Of a stretch of DNA of 64,000 nt, positions 24,131 to 32,072 are shown piece after piece; the stretch's first letter is position 1, and every line of letters starts with the position of its first letter. Under the pieces are notes generated by a model. That model ran no database searches. It was not told the DNA's origin and saw only the letters and a list, made by a program, of their open reading frames with translations. The DNA comes from DATGKG01 sp963851325 (GTDB lineage: Bacteria > Desulfobacterota > Binatia > Binatales > Binataceae). The position numbers were made by a program, and so were the translations under genes. The stretch is from assembly GCA_963851325.1 (NCBI GenBank), contig CAWKOR010000001.1, positions 2,046,001 through 2,110,000 on the forward strand, read 5' to 3'.

Positions 24131-26056
24131 ATGGGACGCACTTGCGATAGACGGCCTGCGGCCGCATGCGCAGCTTTGATGATGGTGGTTGCTGCCGCGA
24201 TTCTTACCGCGCCGTCAATTTCGTTGGCGCAGGATTGGACCGGATCGACCTTTTGCCAGACCCACGAGCCACTTTGCGCCGAGAATCACTTCAACTACCA
24301 GAACGGCAAGCATATTGGCCACGATGAGCCATCGCTGCTGTTCTATTCCAACACGCCTGGTTCGGGAAATTCCGCGATTTACAATCTCACGCTGCCCAAG
24401 GATCCACCCAAGCTGCCGAAGCAGGATGGCAGCGGCGGCGCGTTCAACTTCCAGTTGCATGTCGCGTTCTGGTTCGGCATGGCGATGTGCGATACGCAAT
24501 CGTTTCCCGAATTCACCGGCACCTGCGTTGCCGACAGCGATACGAATATTTTCGACAACTCGGATCCCAACGCGAATGACTTCATCGGGAAGCATCCGGG
24601 CACTGCGTTCATGGAGATGCAGTTCTATCCGCCGGGCTGGGTGAGGTGGGAAGACGGCTTTACCTCGTGTGACGGCAAGCATTGGTGCGCCGCGCTGAAC
24701 ATCGACAGTTTCAATTTCAACGCAGCCGTCGAGGATGGAGACAACAACGCCGACTGCCTTAACAAGGTCGGCGAGGAGCCGGTCAACTTCGCCTTCGTCA
24801 CCAAGAGCGGAGTGGCGGACATACCCGCCAATCCCTTGTTTCCCCAGTTGGTCCTTCCCAACCTCCAAAACGACTTGCTGATGAACCCCGGCGACAACCT
24901 CACGCTCGACATGCACGACACCGCCGATGGTTTCGAAGTTGTGATCTACGACAACACGACGCACCAGCGCGGTTCGATGAAAGCGAGCATCGCCAATGGT
25001 TTCGCGCAGGTGAATTTCGCGCCCAACGATTCCACCTGCACCAGCACTCCGTATGCGTTTCATCCGATGTACTCGACCTCCGGAGTTCACACCCGCGTGC
25101 CGTGGACGGCGCATTCGTACAACATCGCGTTTTCGGACGAGATCGGACATTGGGACTACTGCGACTCGGTGGCCTTGGACGGCACGTGCACCGAGCCGGG
25201 GCATACCGCTCCCGACGATGTCGGATGTTTCCTTGCCAGCTCATCGTCGCGCGTCAAGGTGGGCGGATGCATCGCCAGCGATTTCGACTTCGATGGTACT
25301 TCCTACAACCCGAACTGGCCGGGCACCAATCCGGGCACCGACAAGAAGTTTCACCCAGCGCCGATCTCGTTCAGCAGCGCGATGTTCAATCCCTCCACGG
25401 CCGGATCGCTGGCGAACTACGACATGACGGCATTCGAGGCCGACATGCCGATTATCGAACCGACCGATGTTTGCGACACGATCACTGGAATTGGATGCAC
25501 CAATCCTCCGGCGGAGGCGTTTTTTTATCCGTTCTACAGCATCGGAAATGAGAAGAGCGGCGCGTGCACCTGGCGATTCGGCGGCGCCAACATAGTGGGT
25601 AGCACCAACACCTTCGGCGGTGTCTCGCAATACGGAGATTTGCTCTCGCTGGTATTTCCGTCCGCCAGCACGGCGGTAACCAGATTCGACGATTTCCGAA
25701 GCACTCCCGCGAGCAATCCTTGCGATGCGCAGCCGCCATCGGTCACGGTGCCGAGCAAGCCGATCTCATTCGGAAAGGTGGCGGTCGGAAAGACCAGCCG
25801 CATCAAAGCATTGAAGCTGGCGAATCGGAGCGCCTTTCCGATCACGCTGGGTCTCGGTTTGCCGAGCGACTACCAAATCGCAATCGGCAGAAAAACCACT
25901 TGCCCCAACCCTGGAGTCCTTCCGCCTGGCGGCAAGTGCCAGTATGGGCTCACGCTGACGCCTTCAGCGGTCGGGCCCGATAATGGGGTCGCGACGATTT
26001 CAAGCAACGCGAGCAATGCCACCGCCACGGTTAATCTGGCCGGCACCGGCAAGTAG
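24131..26056 (+). CDS. Secreted protein of unknown function with C-terminal ASPM/SPD-2/Hydin-like domain
   Basis: 641 residues. Signal peptide (CAALMMVVAAAILTAPSISL, cleavage near AQ-DW). The mature region, rich in Cys, His, Asn and aromatic residues, contains LHVAFWFGMAMCDTQSFPEF, FMEMQFYPPGWVRWEDG, LTLDMHDTADGFEVVIYD and HWDYCDSVALDGTC; I do not recognise its family. The last 100 residues (PPSVTVPSKPISFGKVAVGK, SPSAVGPDNGVATISSNASN type) form an Ig-like anchor domain as in choice-of-anchor D proteins. AGGAG lies 8 bases before ATG 24131. Followed by a strong terminator. Confidence 0.75.
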   Translation: MGRTCDRRPAAACAALMMVVAAAILTAPSISLAQDWTGSTFCQTHEPLCAENHFNYQNGKHIGHDEPSLLFYSNTPGSGNSAIYNLTLPKDPPKLPKQDGSGGAFNFQLHVAFWFGMAMCDTQSFPEFTGTCVADSDTNIFDNSDPNANDFIGKHPGTAFMEMQFYPPGWVRWEDGFTSCDGKHWCAALNIDSFNFNAAVEDGDNNADCLNKVGEEPVNFAFVTKSGVADIPANPLFPQLVLPNLQNDLLMNPGDNLTLDMHDTADGFEVVIYDNTTHQRGSMKASIANGFAQVNFAPNDSTCTSTPYAFHPMYSTSGVHTRVPWTAHSYNIAFSDEIGHWDYCDSVALDGTCTEPGHTAPDDVGCFLASSSSRVKVGGCIASDFDFDGTSYNPNWPGTNPGTDKKFHPAPISFSSAMFNPSTAGSLANYDMTAFEADMPIIEPTDVCDTITGIGCTNPPAEAFFYPFYSIGNEKSGACTWRFGGANIVGSTNTFGGVSQYGDLLSLVFPSASTAVTRFDDFRSTPASNPCDAQPPSVTVPSKPISFGKVAVGKTSRIKALKLANRSAFPITLGLGLPSDYQIAIGRKTTCPNPGVLPPGGKCQYGLTLTPSAVGPDNGVATISSNASNATATVNLAGTGK

Positions 26057-26081
26057 CTCCAGCCCGTCTGTTTCAGGTCTT

Positions 26082-26121
26082 GCCACCTGCGCGAAGCAGC
26101 ACGCGCAGGTGGCATTTCTTT
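26082..26121 (+). terminator. Strong Rho-independent terminator
   Basis: Perfect 12-bp stem GCCACCTGCGCG / CGCGCAGGTGGC, 8-base loop, then ATTTCTTT. It lies 26 bases after the secreted protein's stop. Confidence 0.88.
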
Positions 26122-26226
26122 CGCTCCATCGAGATAATCGGCCCGATCGGTTTTCTTGCTGGTTTGTCGGCGCGACGCGTGGTGTTTGCGCCGCCGAAAC
26201 GCATCTACAAAAAAGGACGCCTCGTT

Positions 26227-26697
26227 ATGCTGCAAAGCCAACTCAAGAAATTTCGGGACTTCGCAATCAAGGGGAACGTGGTCGACATGGCGATCGGAAT
26301 CGTGATCGGCGCGTCGTTCGGAAAAATCGCCACCTCGCTGGTCGGCGACATCATCATGCCGCCGATCGGATTGCTGCTCGGCAGGGTCGACTTCAACAGC
26401 CTCTTCATCCCGCTGGACGGCAAGACCTATGCATCGCTGGACGCGGCCAAGAAAGCCGGCGCGGCGATTTTTGCCTACGGCGCGTTTATCAACACCGTTC
26501 TCGATTTCCTGATCGTGGCGCTGGCGATGTTCCTCATCGTGCAATGGTACCAGACCATGGCGGAGCGGTTTCAGGAGCCGGTACCCGCGGAGCCACCCAA
26601 GACCAAGGACTGTCCCTACTGCATGTCGCAAATTCCGCTGGCCGCGACGCGATGCCCGCATTGCACCTCGCAACTGGAGCAGACCAAGGCGGCTTGA
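26227..26697 (+). CDS. mscL: Large-conductance mechanosensitive channel with C-terminal zinc ribbon
   Basis: 156 residues. FRDFAIKGNVVDMAIGIVIG is the MscL signature N-terminal/TM1 segment, followed by FGKIATSLVGDIIMPPIG, periplasmic loop, and TM2 FINTVLDFLIVALAMFLIV. After the usual C-terminal helix, the protein adds CPYCMSQIPLAATRCPHC, a two-CxxC zinc ribbon. It forms a pentameric inner-membrane osmotic emergency valve; the ribbon is cytoplasmic and may tether or stabilise the bundle. AAGGA is 9 bases before ATG 26227. Confidence 0.95.
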   Translation: MLQSQLKKFRDFAIKGNVVDMAIGIVIGASFGKIATSLVGDIIMPPIGLLLGRVDFNSLFIPLDGKTYASLDAAKKAGAAIFAYGAFINTVLDFLIVALAMFLIVQWYQTMAERFQEPVPAEPPKTKDCPYCMSQIPLAATRCPHCTSQLEQTKAA

Positions 26698-26778
26698 GAT
26701 TTCGCGCGCAACTTTTCGCGCTGCCTCGGCGCTTGCCCTGCGGCGCGGAAAAATGCGAGGGAGAGGCTGGAGACGCCC

Positions 26779-27621
26779 ATGGCTAAAAATATTGCCGCGT
26801 GTCTGACTTTTGACTTCGATGCGATCTCATTGTGGCTCGGCGGATTTCACGCAACCTCGCTCAGCGCGATCTCGCGCGGTGAATTCGGCCGGGTCGGCGC
26901 GCTGCGGCTGCTCGCGATGCTGCGCGAATGGAAAATTCCCTCGACCTGGTTCGTGCCCGGACACAGTGCCGAAACCTATCCGGAGATCACGCGGCAAATC
27001 GCCGCCGAAGGCCACGAAATCGGCAATCACGGCTACTTCCACTCGCATCCCAAAAGTCCGGAGGACGAAGAGCGCATCCTGATTCGCGGCAATGACGCGC
27101 TGATGCACATCACCGGCAAGCGCCCGATCGGTTTTCGCGCGCCGGGCGCCGGGCTGAGTTCGAACATGGTCAGTCTCCTGCTCAAGCATGGATTTCTTTA
27201 CGACTCGAGCCTGATGGGCGACGATTTCACGCCGCATTACATGCGGGTCGGCGACCAGGCGCCCGAGGACGCGCCCTACCAGTTCGGCCGGCCGGTTGAC
27301 GTGGTCGAGATTCCATTCACCTGGGGCCTCGATGATTTCCCCGCCTTCGAATACGTGACCATCCGCGGGAGCATTCAGCAGGGATTGTCATCGCCGGCGG
27401 CGGTTTATGAAATCTGGGCCGGCGATTTTGATTATCTATACGACCGACTGGGCGAAGGGGTGTACACGCTGACGATGCATCCGCAGGTGATCGGACGCGG
27501 CCATCGCCTGCTGATGCTGGAAAAGCTGGTCCAGCACATTCGCAGCCGGCCCGGCGTCAGCTTCGTCACCATGTCGGAGGTGGCAAGTGAGTTTCGTCGC
27601 AGGTATCCGCTGAACGGATAG
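26779..27621 (+). CDS. Polysaccharide deacetylase family protein
   Basis: 280 residues. NodB fold: CLTFDFDAISLWLG carries the catalytic/metal Asp pair, HEIGNHGYFHSHPKSPEDEE carries the metal His (HxxxH-type), and RPIGFRAPGAGLSS is motif 3. The tail LTMHPQVIGRGHRLLMLEKL is motif 5. This layout resembles the PuuE/HpPgdA branch, whose members act on peptidoglycan or on small cyclic amides such as allantoin. No signal peptide, so a cytoplasmic C-N hydrolase is more likely than a cell-wall enzyme. Convergent with the response regulator, 12 bases away. Confidence 0.87.
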   Translation: MAKNIAACLTFDFDAISLWLGGFHATSLSAISRGEFGRVGALRLLAMLREWKIPSTWFVPGHSAETYPEITRQIAAEGHEIGNHGYFHSHPKSPEDEERILIRGNDALMHITGKRPIGFRAPGAGLSSNMVSLLLKHGFLYDSSLMGDDFTPHYMRVGDQAPEDAPYQFGRPVDVVEIPFTWGLDDFPAFEYVTIRGSIQQGLSSPAAVYEIWAGDFDYLYDRLGEGVYTLTMHPQVIGRGHRLLMLEKLVQHIRSRPGVSFVTMSEVASEFRRRYPLNG

Positions 27622-27633
27622 CGGCTGGATAAA

Positions 27634-28023
27634 CTAATTGTAGGAATGAACCGCTAGAAGTAGCCGACGGATTACGGCCAGCAGTCGCCTAATGTCGATC
27701 GGCTTGTGGACGATCGCCGCCGCATCGATGTCGCCGGCGGACTGGAATGCGGTGATCACGACCACCGGAACCGATGCGAAACGCGCGACCTTGTTCTGTT
27801 CGCGGCGAAACTGCCAGCCATTCATCACCGGCATCTGGAGGTCGAGAATGATGAGATCCGGGAGCGGCTCTTGTCGCAGATGCTGGAGCGCCTCTTCGCC
27901 ATTGGCAGAGAGGGTCACATGATAGCCTTCCAAATCAAGAATATCTCCGAGAGCGGCGCGCGCCCCATCGTCGTCCTCGACGATGAGTAAATTGGCCATC
28001 TGGGTGGGTTGTGCGAACGCCAT
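27634..28023 (-). CDS. Single-domain response regulator
   Basis: 129 residues, CheY-like receiver only. NLLIVEDDDGARAALGDILD has the acidic pocket, DLIILDLQMPVMNGWQF the phospho-acceptor Asp, VVVITAF the Thr switch, IVHKPIDIRRL the conserved Lys-Pro. No output domain. Start could be ATG 28023 (AGG at 8 bases) or ATG 27999, where similarity begins. It may be the partner of the hybrid kinase encoded at 32.1-36.3 kb, but is not adjacent to it. Confidence 0.9.
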   Translation of the reverse strand: MAFAQPTQMANLLIVEDDDGARAALGDILDLEGYHVTLSANGEEALQHLRQEPLPDLIILDLQMPVMNGWQFRREQNKVARFASVPVVVITAFQSAGDIDAAAIVHKPIDIRRLLAVIRRLLLAVHSYN

Positions 28024-28080
28024 ATTGGAGCCTACAGGAGATCCAGGTAAACAGGCGCGGATTGAATTCGGTTGGTCTGG

Positions 28081-28146
28081 GTGAATTCACACTATCGCGG
28101 CTACGGAGTTTAACTCTCGCTCTTGGCGCACGATAACCATGTTATC
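28081..28146. promoter_or_regulatory. Two palindromes upstream of the response regulator gene
   Basis: GTGAATTCAC at 28081-28090 is a perfect 10-base palindrome. GATAAC-CAT-GTTATC at 28132-28146 is a perfect 6-bp inverted repeat with a second half-site GATAAC about 16 bases on. Both lie in the A/T-richer 200-base region where the promoter of the minus-strand regulator gene must be, so they are plausible operators. Confidence 0.4.
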
Positions 28147-28223
28147 TCAAAACAAGCTGGAGATAACAACAAGGGTCAAAAAAAATATCTCCGCCTATTA
28201 ACTAGACGCAGCGCGATGCCTGT

Positions 28224-28862
28224 CTATTCGTTCAGGCTGCGAAGAACATATCCTCCGAGATCGGCAGAATAGTCGCCCTCTAACGTGTCGGCGGTGTCGC
28301 GATATTTGGGCGGCTCTATAGTCTTGCCGCGATAGGTAAACTGACGCGCGCTCTTCTGTTGCGTGATCATGCGCACCGCAACCTTGAGATGGTTTTGCCG
28401 AAACGAAAAGGTAATCGACATCGAATCGAGCGCCACCTCCTGCCCGGATGCGTAGGCGCGCGGATCGGCAAAGTTCTGCGGCGGCGGGTCTTCGTGGAAA
28501 TAGACCTTGCGCGTGCCTTCCGCTCCGGCCGGCATTCCGTCTTCATCTGATTTCGCGATCACTTTGAACTGTCCGATGTAGGTGAAATTCGCACTCGGTA
28601 TCCCCTCGGTCCCCTCACCATGCGGTAACGGCCATCCGTGCAGTGCGCCGATGATCCTGCCGCTGGTTCGACCCGGCTCGAAGCTGAGCAGCGCAATTGG
28701 TTGGCCGATGTGAAACGCCTGTTCCTTCACCACATCGGGAATCGACGGTGGCGGGTAGACAAAGCCGCAACCGGCGCCAAGTTCGAGCGCGCCGATGACG
28801 AAAAACAAAATGGCCAAGTGTGGAGGTTGGAGTAGTAGCCGTCGGAAGAGGTGGCGGTGCAT
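28224..28862 (-). CDS. Putative lipoprotein of unknown function
   Basis: 212 residues. The N-terminal hydrophobic segment HLAILFFVIGALELGAGCGF has a lipobox-like LGAGC. The rest is soluble: QPIALLSFEPGRTSGRIIG, KVYFHEDPPPQNFADPRA, and an ending with DTLEGDYSADLGGYVLRSL. No family recognised. Two minus-strand neighbours do not suggest a function. Confidence 0.65.
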   Translation of the reverse strand: MHRHLFRRLLLQPPHLAILFFVIGALELGAGCGFVYPPPSIPDVVKEQAFHIGQPIALLSFEPGRTSGRIIGALHGWPLPHGEGTEGIPSANFTYIGQFKVIAKSDEDGMPAGAEGTRKVYFHEDPPPQNFADPRAYASGQEVALDSMSITFSFRQNHLKVAVRMITQQKSARQFTYRGKTIEPPKYRDTADTLEGDYSADLGGYVLRSLNE

Positions 28863-28896
28863 CAGGTGATCAGGTCCTCTGGTTTTTCGCGCAGCG

Positions 28897-30072
28897 TCAG
28901 TAGGCGGCCTCGAGAATCCGGTTCAGGTCGTCGAGCGTAATCTCGCGATCAACTGTACGGGATCGATTCACCTCTTGCAGCACGGTGTTGGCGATGCGGG
29001 ACAGCTCCGAGCGCGGCACCTCGACATCGCGCAGGCGGCTCGGCACCTCGAATTGACGGATGAACTGGGCGACCCGATCGGCGCATTCGTAGGCGCTCAA
29101 ACGCGGATTGTTTTCATCGAAACGGATCCCGAATCCTTCCGCGATGGGGCCGAAACGCTCCGGCGAAATTTCCGCCATGAAGCGCATCGCGTGCGGCAGC
29201 GTGATGCACGAGGTAAAGCCGTGCGGCACGTCCCATGCCGGTCCAATCTGATGCCCCAACGCATGCGAGATGCCGAAGCGAGTGTTCAACGCGCCGAAAA
29301 TCGACATCCACGCCGCGAGCTGGCACTGTCCGCGATGGTATAGCTCGTCCTCGCCGGTGGTTTGAAGCGACGGCTTCAGATGCTCACTGAGCAGCTTGAT
29401 CGCGCGCGCCGCCAGCGGATCGGTAATCGGCGTATGGCGATTGGAGTACGCGCCCTCGACCGCGTGATCGAGCGCGCGCATGCCACTCCCGGCCCATAGC
29501 CAGGCTGGGGTCTCCAGCGTCATCTCAGGATCGAGGATTACCGCGCGGTCCTGCAGGCGCGGCTCGCCAACGCCGCCTTTCTCGCGCGTCTCCTCGTGAG
29601 TCATGCCCGCAAACGGAGTGAATTCCCCGGCGGAAAGCGTAGTAGGAATCGCAATCTCAGGAAAATCTGCGTTGGGATTCGACGGCGCGGGCGTCGCGTA
29701 GAGATCGAGGCCGCCCGGAAGCTTGCCGCCCAGCAGCACATTCGCAGCGCCCTTGGCGGTATCGTTGGGAGTGCCGCCGCCGAAGCTGACGAATGAATCG
29801 GCCTTAAGGCGGCGCGCCTCTGCCACCAATGCCTCGACGGTTTTGGACGGGACGTGCTGCGAGGTCTCAGAGAACACTCCCGCGAGCGCGGAACCGGCAG
29901 CTTCTTTGACTTTGTCGAGCAACTTCGATCTGCCGAGGGTCTTGGTGGTGACGATGACGGCGCGCCGTGCGTTGCGCTTGGACAGCTCGCGCCATAGCAT
30001 CGCGATCTTGCCCGGGCCGTAGAGAACGGTTTCGAGCCTGGTAAAATTGAACTCGCCGGTAATTGGACGCAT
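28897..30072 (-). CDS. Iron-containing alcohol dehydrogenase family protein
   Basis: 391 residues. NAD-binding region VSFGGGTPNDTAKGAAN; metal site AGSGMRALDHAVEGAYSNRH, ISHALGHQIG and CITLPHAMRF, the typical Asp-His-His-His pattern of group III ADH (including maleylacetate reductase and methanol dehydrogenase-like proteins). GGAG precedes the start. It should oxidise an alcohol or reduce an aldehyde/keto group. Substrate undetermined; the catabolic context fits alcohol or aromatic breakdown. Confidence 0.9.
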   Translation of the reverse strand: MRPITGEFNFTRLETVLYGPGKIAMLWRELSKRNARRAVIVTTKTLGRSKLLDKVKEAAGSALAGVFSETSQHVPSKTVEALVAEARRLKADSFVSFGGGTPNDTAKGAANVLLGGKLPGGLDLYATPAPSNPNADFPEIAIPTTLSAGEFTPFAGMTHEETREKGGVGEPRLQDRAVILDPEMTLETPAWLWAGSGMRALDHAVEGAYSNRHTPITDPLAARAIKLLSEHLKPSLQTTGEDELYHRGQCQLAAWMSIFGALNTRFGISHALGHQIGPAWDVPHGFTSCITLPHAMRFMAEISPERFGPIAEGFGIRFDENNPRLSAYECADRVAQFIRQFEVPSRLRDVEVPRSELSRIANTVLQEVNRSRTVDREITLDDLNRILEAAY

Positions 30073-30189
30073 TGCCGTCTCCTTGCCTCTTCCAGGTTTC
30101 CGCGAAGGACAACGGCGTCAGCATGTGCCATTCGAGAAAATTTTTCGACCCCCCGATCGTCACCATTATCGCCATCGAAATCAGCGCCC

Positions 30190-30783
30190 ATGCTACACTT
30201 GGTATCTCTTGGCTACACTCAGCTAGCGCGTGATGTTAGAGTCGGCGCTGTGGGGCGATTTTCCGGAATACCAATCCCGTTGATAGCCGCGGCGCTCGCG
30301 CTCAACGCCAGCGGATGCTGGTATATGGCCATCCAGTACGCGCCGGTCGCGCTTCAGACCGCCGTCGGGCTGACGTCAAGTGTCATGGGCGCCGCGGAGA
30401 AGACCACCTATCAAACTGCCGGAGTTGTAGAGTTGAGGAGAGATCCCAGCGGCGCTCCCGAGTATCGCGAGCTGCGCATCGACTTCACTGCGAATGACGC
30501 GCGATGGACCCCGGTGGTCGATTACGACACCGCGGCCGACGGATGGCGTCCGGCGGTGAATTTTCTGCAGATGAATTTCGCGCCGCCGCTGCCCTCGGTT
30601 CTATCCGAGAATCACATCACCTATCTCGCCTACGCGCCCGCCTACACCAAGTCGTCCGACGACGAGGTGCAACTCAAGGAATTCAATCGAAGCTTTGGGG
30701 ACCCGGTTGGTACTTTCGACTGGAACGGACACTTGTATCAGTACTCGCTCCCGAAAGTGTTACCTCCACTGCAGTTCGACTAG
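30190..30783 (+). CDS. Putative lipoprotein of unknown function
   Basis: 197 residues from the ATG at 30190. The N-terminal region IPLIAAALALNASGCWYMAI contains a lipobox-like ASGC with about 42 residues before the Cys; an internal start may be used. Mature part: MGAAEKTTYQTAGVVELRRD, FLQMNFAPPLPSVLSENHIT. No known family. The final four bases overlap the end of the convergent serine hydrolase gene. Confidence 0.6.
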   Translation: MLHLVSLGYTQLARDVRVGAVGRFSGIPIPLIAAALALNASGCWYMAIQYAPVALQTAVGLTSSVMGAAEKTTYQTAGVVELRRDPSGAPEYRELRIDFTANDARWTPVVDYDTAADGWRPAVNFLQMNFAPPLPSVLSENHITYLAYAPAYTKSSDDEVQLKEFNRSFGDPVGTFDWNGHLYQYSLPKVLPPLQFD

Positions 30784-32006
30784 CGATTGGCTTCGGTGAA
30801 AGCCGAGTAGACCAGCGTGCGCAGCTCGCGTCGGATGGTATACGTCGTCGAGGGCATCAGCTGGGTCATGAAGATAGTGATCAACTCTTCGCGCGGATCG
30901 ATCCAGAAATATGTCGAGGCAGCTCCACCCCACGAATAATCTCCGACGCTTCCCGGAAGCATTGTGTTTCCAGTATCGATCGTAACCGCGAAGCCAAGCC
31001 CGAAGCCGACTCCATTGAAAGTGACCTCGCTGAACAACGAGCGGGACAACGCCGGCAGGTCCTTGCCGTCGGGCAGGTGGTTGAGCGTCATCAGCTCGAT
31101 GGTTTTGGGGCTGAGAATCTGGACTCCGTCGAGGCTGCCGCCATTGAGCAGCATCCGGCAGAAACGCAGATAGTCGGAGGCCGTCGAGACCGCACCGCCA
31201 CCGCCCGAGACCATCGTTGGCGGCTGCAGATAGGGGCTTCTGGCCGGATCGTCGAACAGCAGCATCGGCTTCTTCGGAGTAAAGGCGTAGCACGCGGCGA
31301 AGCGCGACTGTTTCTCCGCGGGCACATGAAAGTCGGTGTCGGTCATCCCGAGCGGCGCGAAAATGTGTGCGCGCAAAAACTCATCGAACGGCTGCCCGGA
31401 AATCCTGCCCACCAGGTAGCCCAGCACATCAGTCGAATGCGAATAGTTCCACGCCGTGCCCGGCGAAAATTCCAGCGGAAGCGTCGCGAGTTTCGCGATC
31501 ATGTCATCGAGCGTCGCGCCTCCGATGCGCTCGCCGACCTGGAGCTTGCGATAGCCCGCATCAACATTGGTAGTTTGCTGAAATCCGTAAGTGAGTCCCG
31601 AGGTATGGCGCAACAGATCGATCATCAGCATCGGACGCTCGGGGCGCGTGGTGCGATAGGTCTCCATGAAGCCGCCCTGATACACGCCGAGGTCTTTCCA
31701 CTCCGGAATCACGTTATGAACCGGCTCGTCGAGAGCGACCAGGCCCTGTTCGACCAGCATCATGAACGCCACGCTGGTGAGCGGCTTGGTCATCGAGTAG
31801 AGGCGAAAGATGGTGTCCTCGCGCACCGGCGTCTTGCGATCGACGTCGGCCATGCCAAGCGCACTGAAGTGTGCGACCTCGCCACGGCGGGCGACCACGG
31901 TCAACGCGCCGGGGATCTTACCGGTGTCGATGTAACGGCTTTGGATGAAGCGATCGAGCGTTTCCAGCCGCGCTAGTGAAAGACCAGCGGCAGTTGCTTT
32001 GGCCAT
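30780..32006 (-). CDS. Beta-lactamase-fold serine hydrolase (class C/EstB type)
   Basis: 408 residues. IFRLYSMTKPLTSVAFMMLV carries the SxxK motif (YSMTK), LLRHTSGLTYGF and WNYSHSTDVLGYLVGRI carry the Tyr motif YSH, and WGGAASTYFW ends near the third motif. It is an esterase or peptidase of the PF00144 family; no signal peptide is evident. ATG 32006 has AGAGG upstream. A second member of the family lies at 62759-63958. Confidence 0.9.
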   Translation of the reverse strand: MAKATAAGLSLARLETLDRFIQSRYIDTGKIPGALTVVARRGEVAHFSALGMADVDRKTPVREDTIFRLYSMTKPLTSVAFMMLVEQGLVALDEPVHNVIPEWKDLGVYQGGFMETYRTTRPERPMLMIDLLRHTSGLTYGFQQTTNVDAGYRKLQVGERIGGATLDDMIAKLATLPLEFSPGTAWNYSHSTDVLGYLVGRISGQPFDEFLRAHIFAPLGMTDTDFHVPAEKQSRFAACYAFTPKKPMLLFDDPARSPYLQPPTMVSGGGGAVSTASDYLRFCRMLLNGGSLDGVQILSPKTIELMTLNHLPDGKDLPALSRSLFSEVTFNGVGFGLGFAVTIDTGNTMLPGSVGDYSWGGAASTYFWIDPREELITIFMTQLMPSTTYTIRRELRTLVYSAFTEANR

Positions 32007-32072
32007 CGTACAAGACCTCTGGAGATTTAATAGCGAGGCGGCCGAAGCGCACACAAGCGCGCGCATTCGAGA

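Noticed and set aside
30504..31976. 490-codon plus-strand frame opposite the serine hydrolase
   Set aside because: Shadow frame; it also overlaps the real lipoprotein gene and has no motif.
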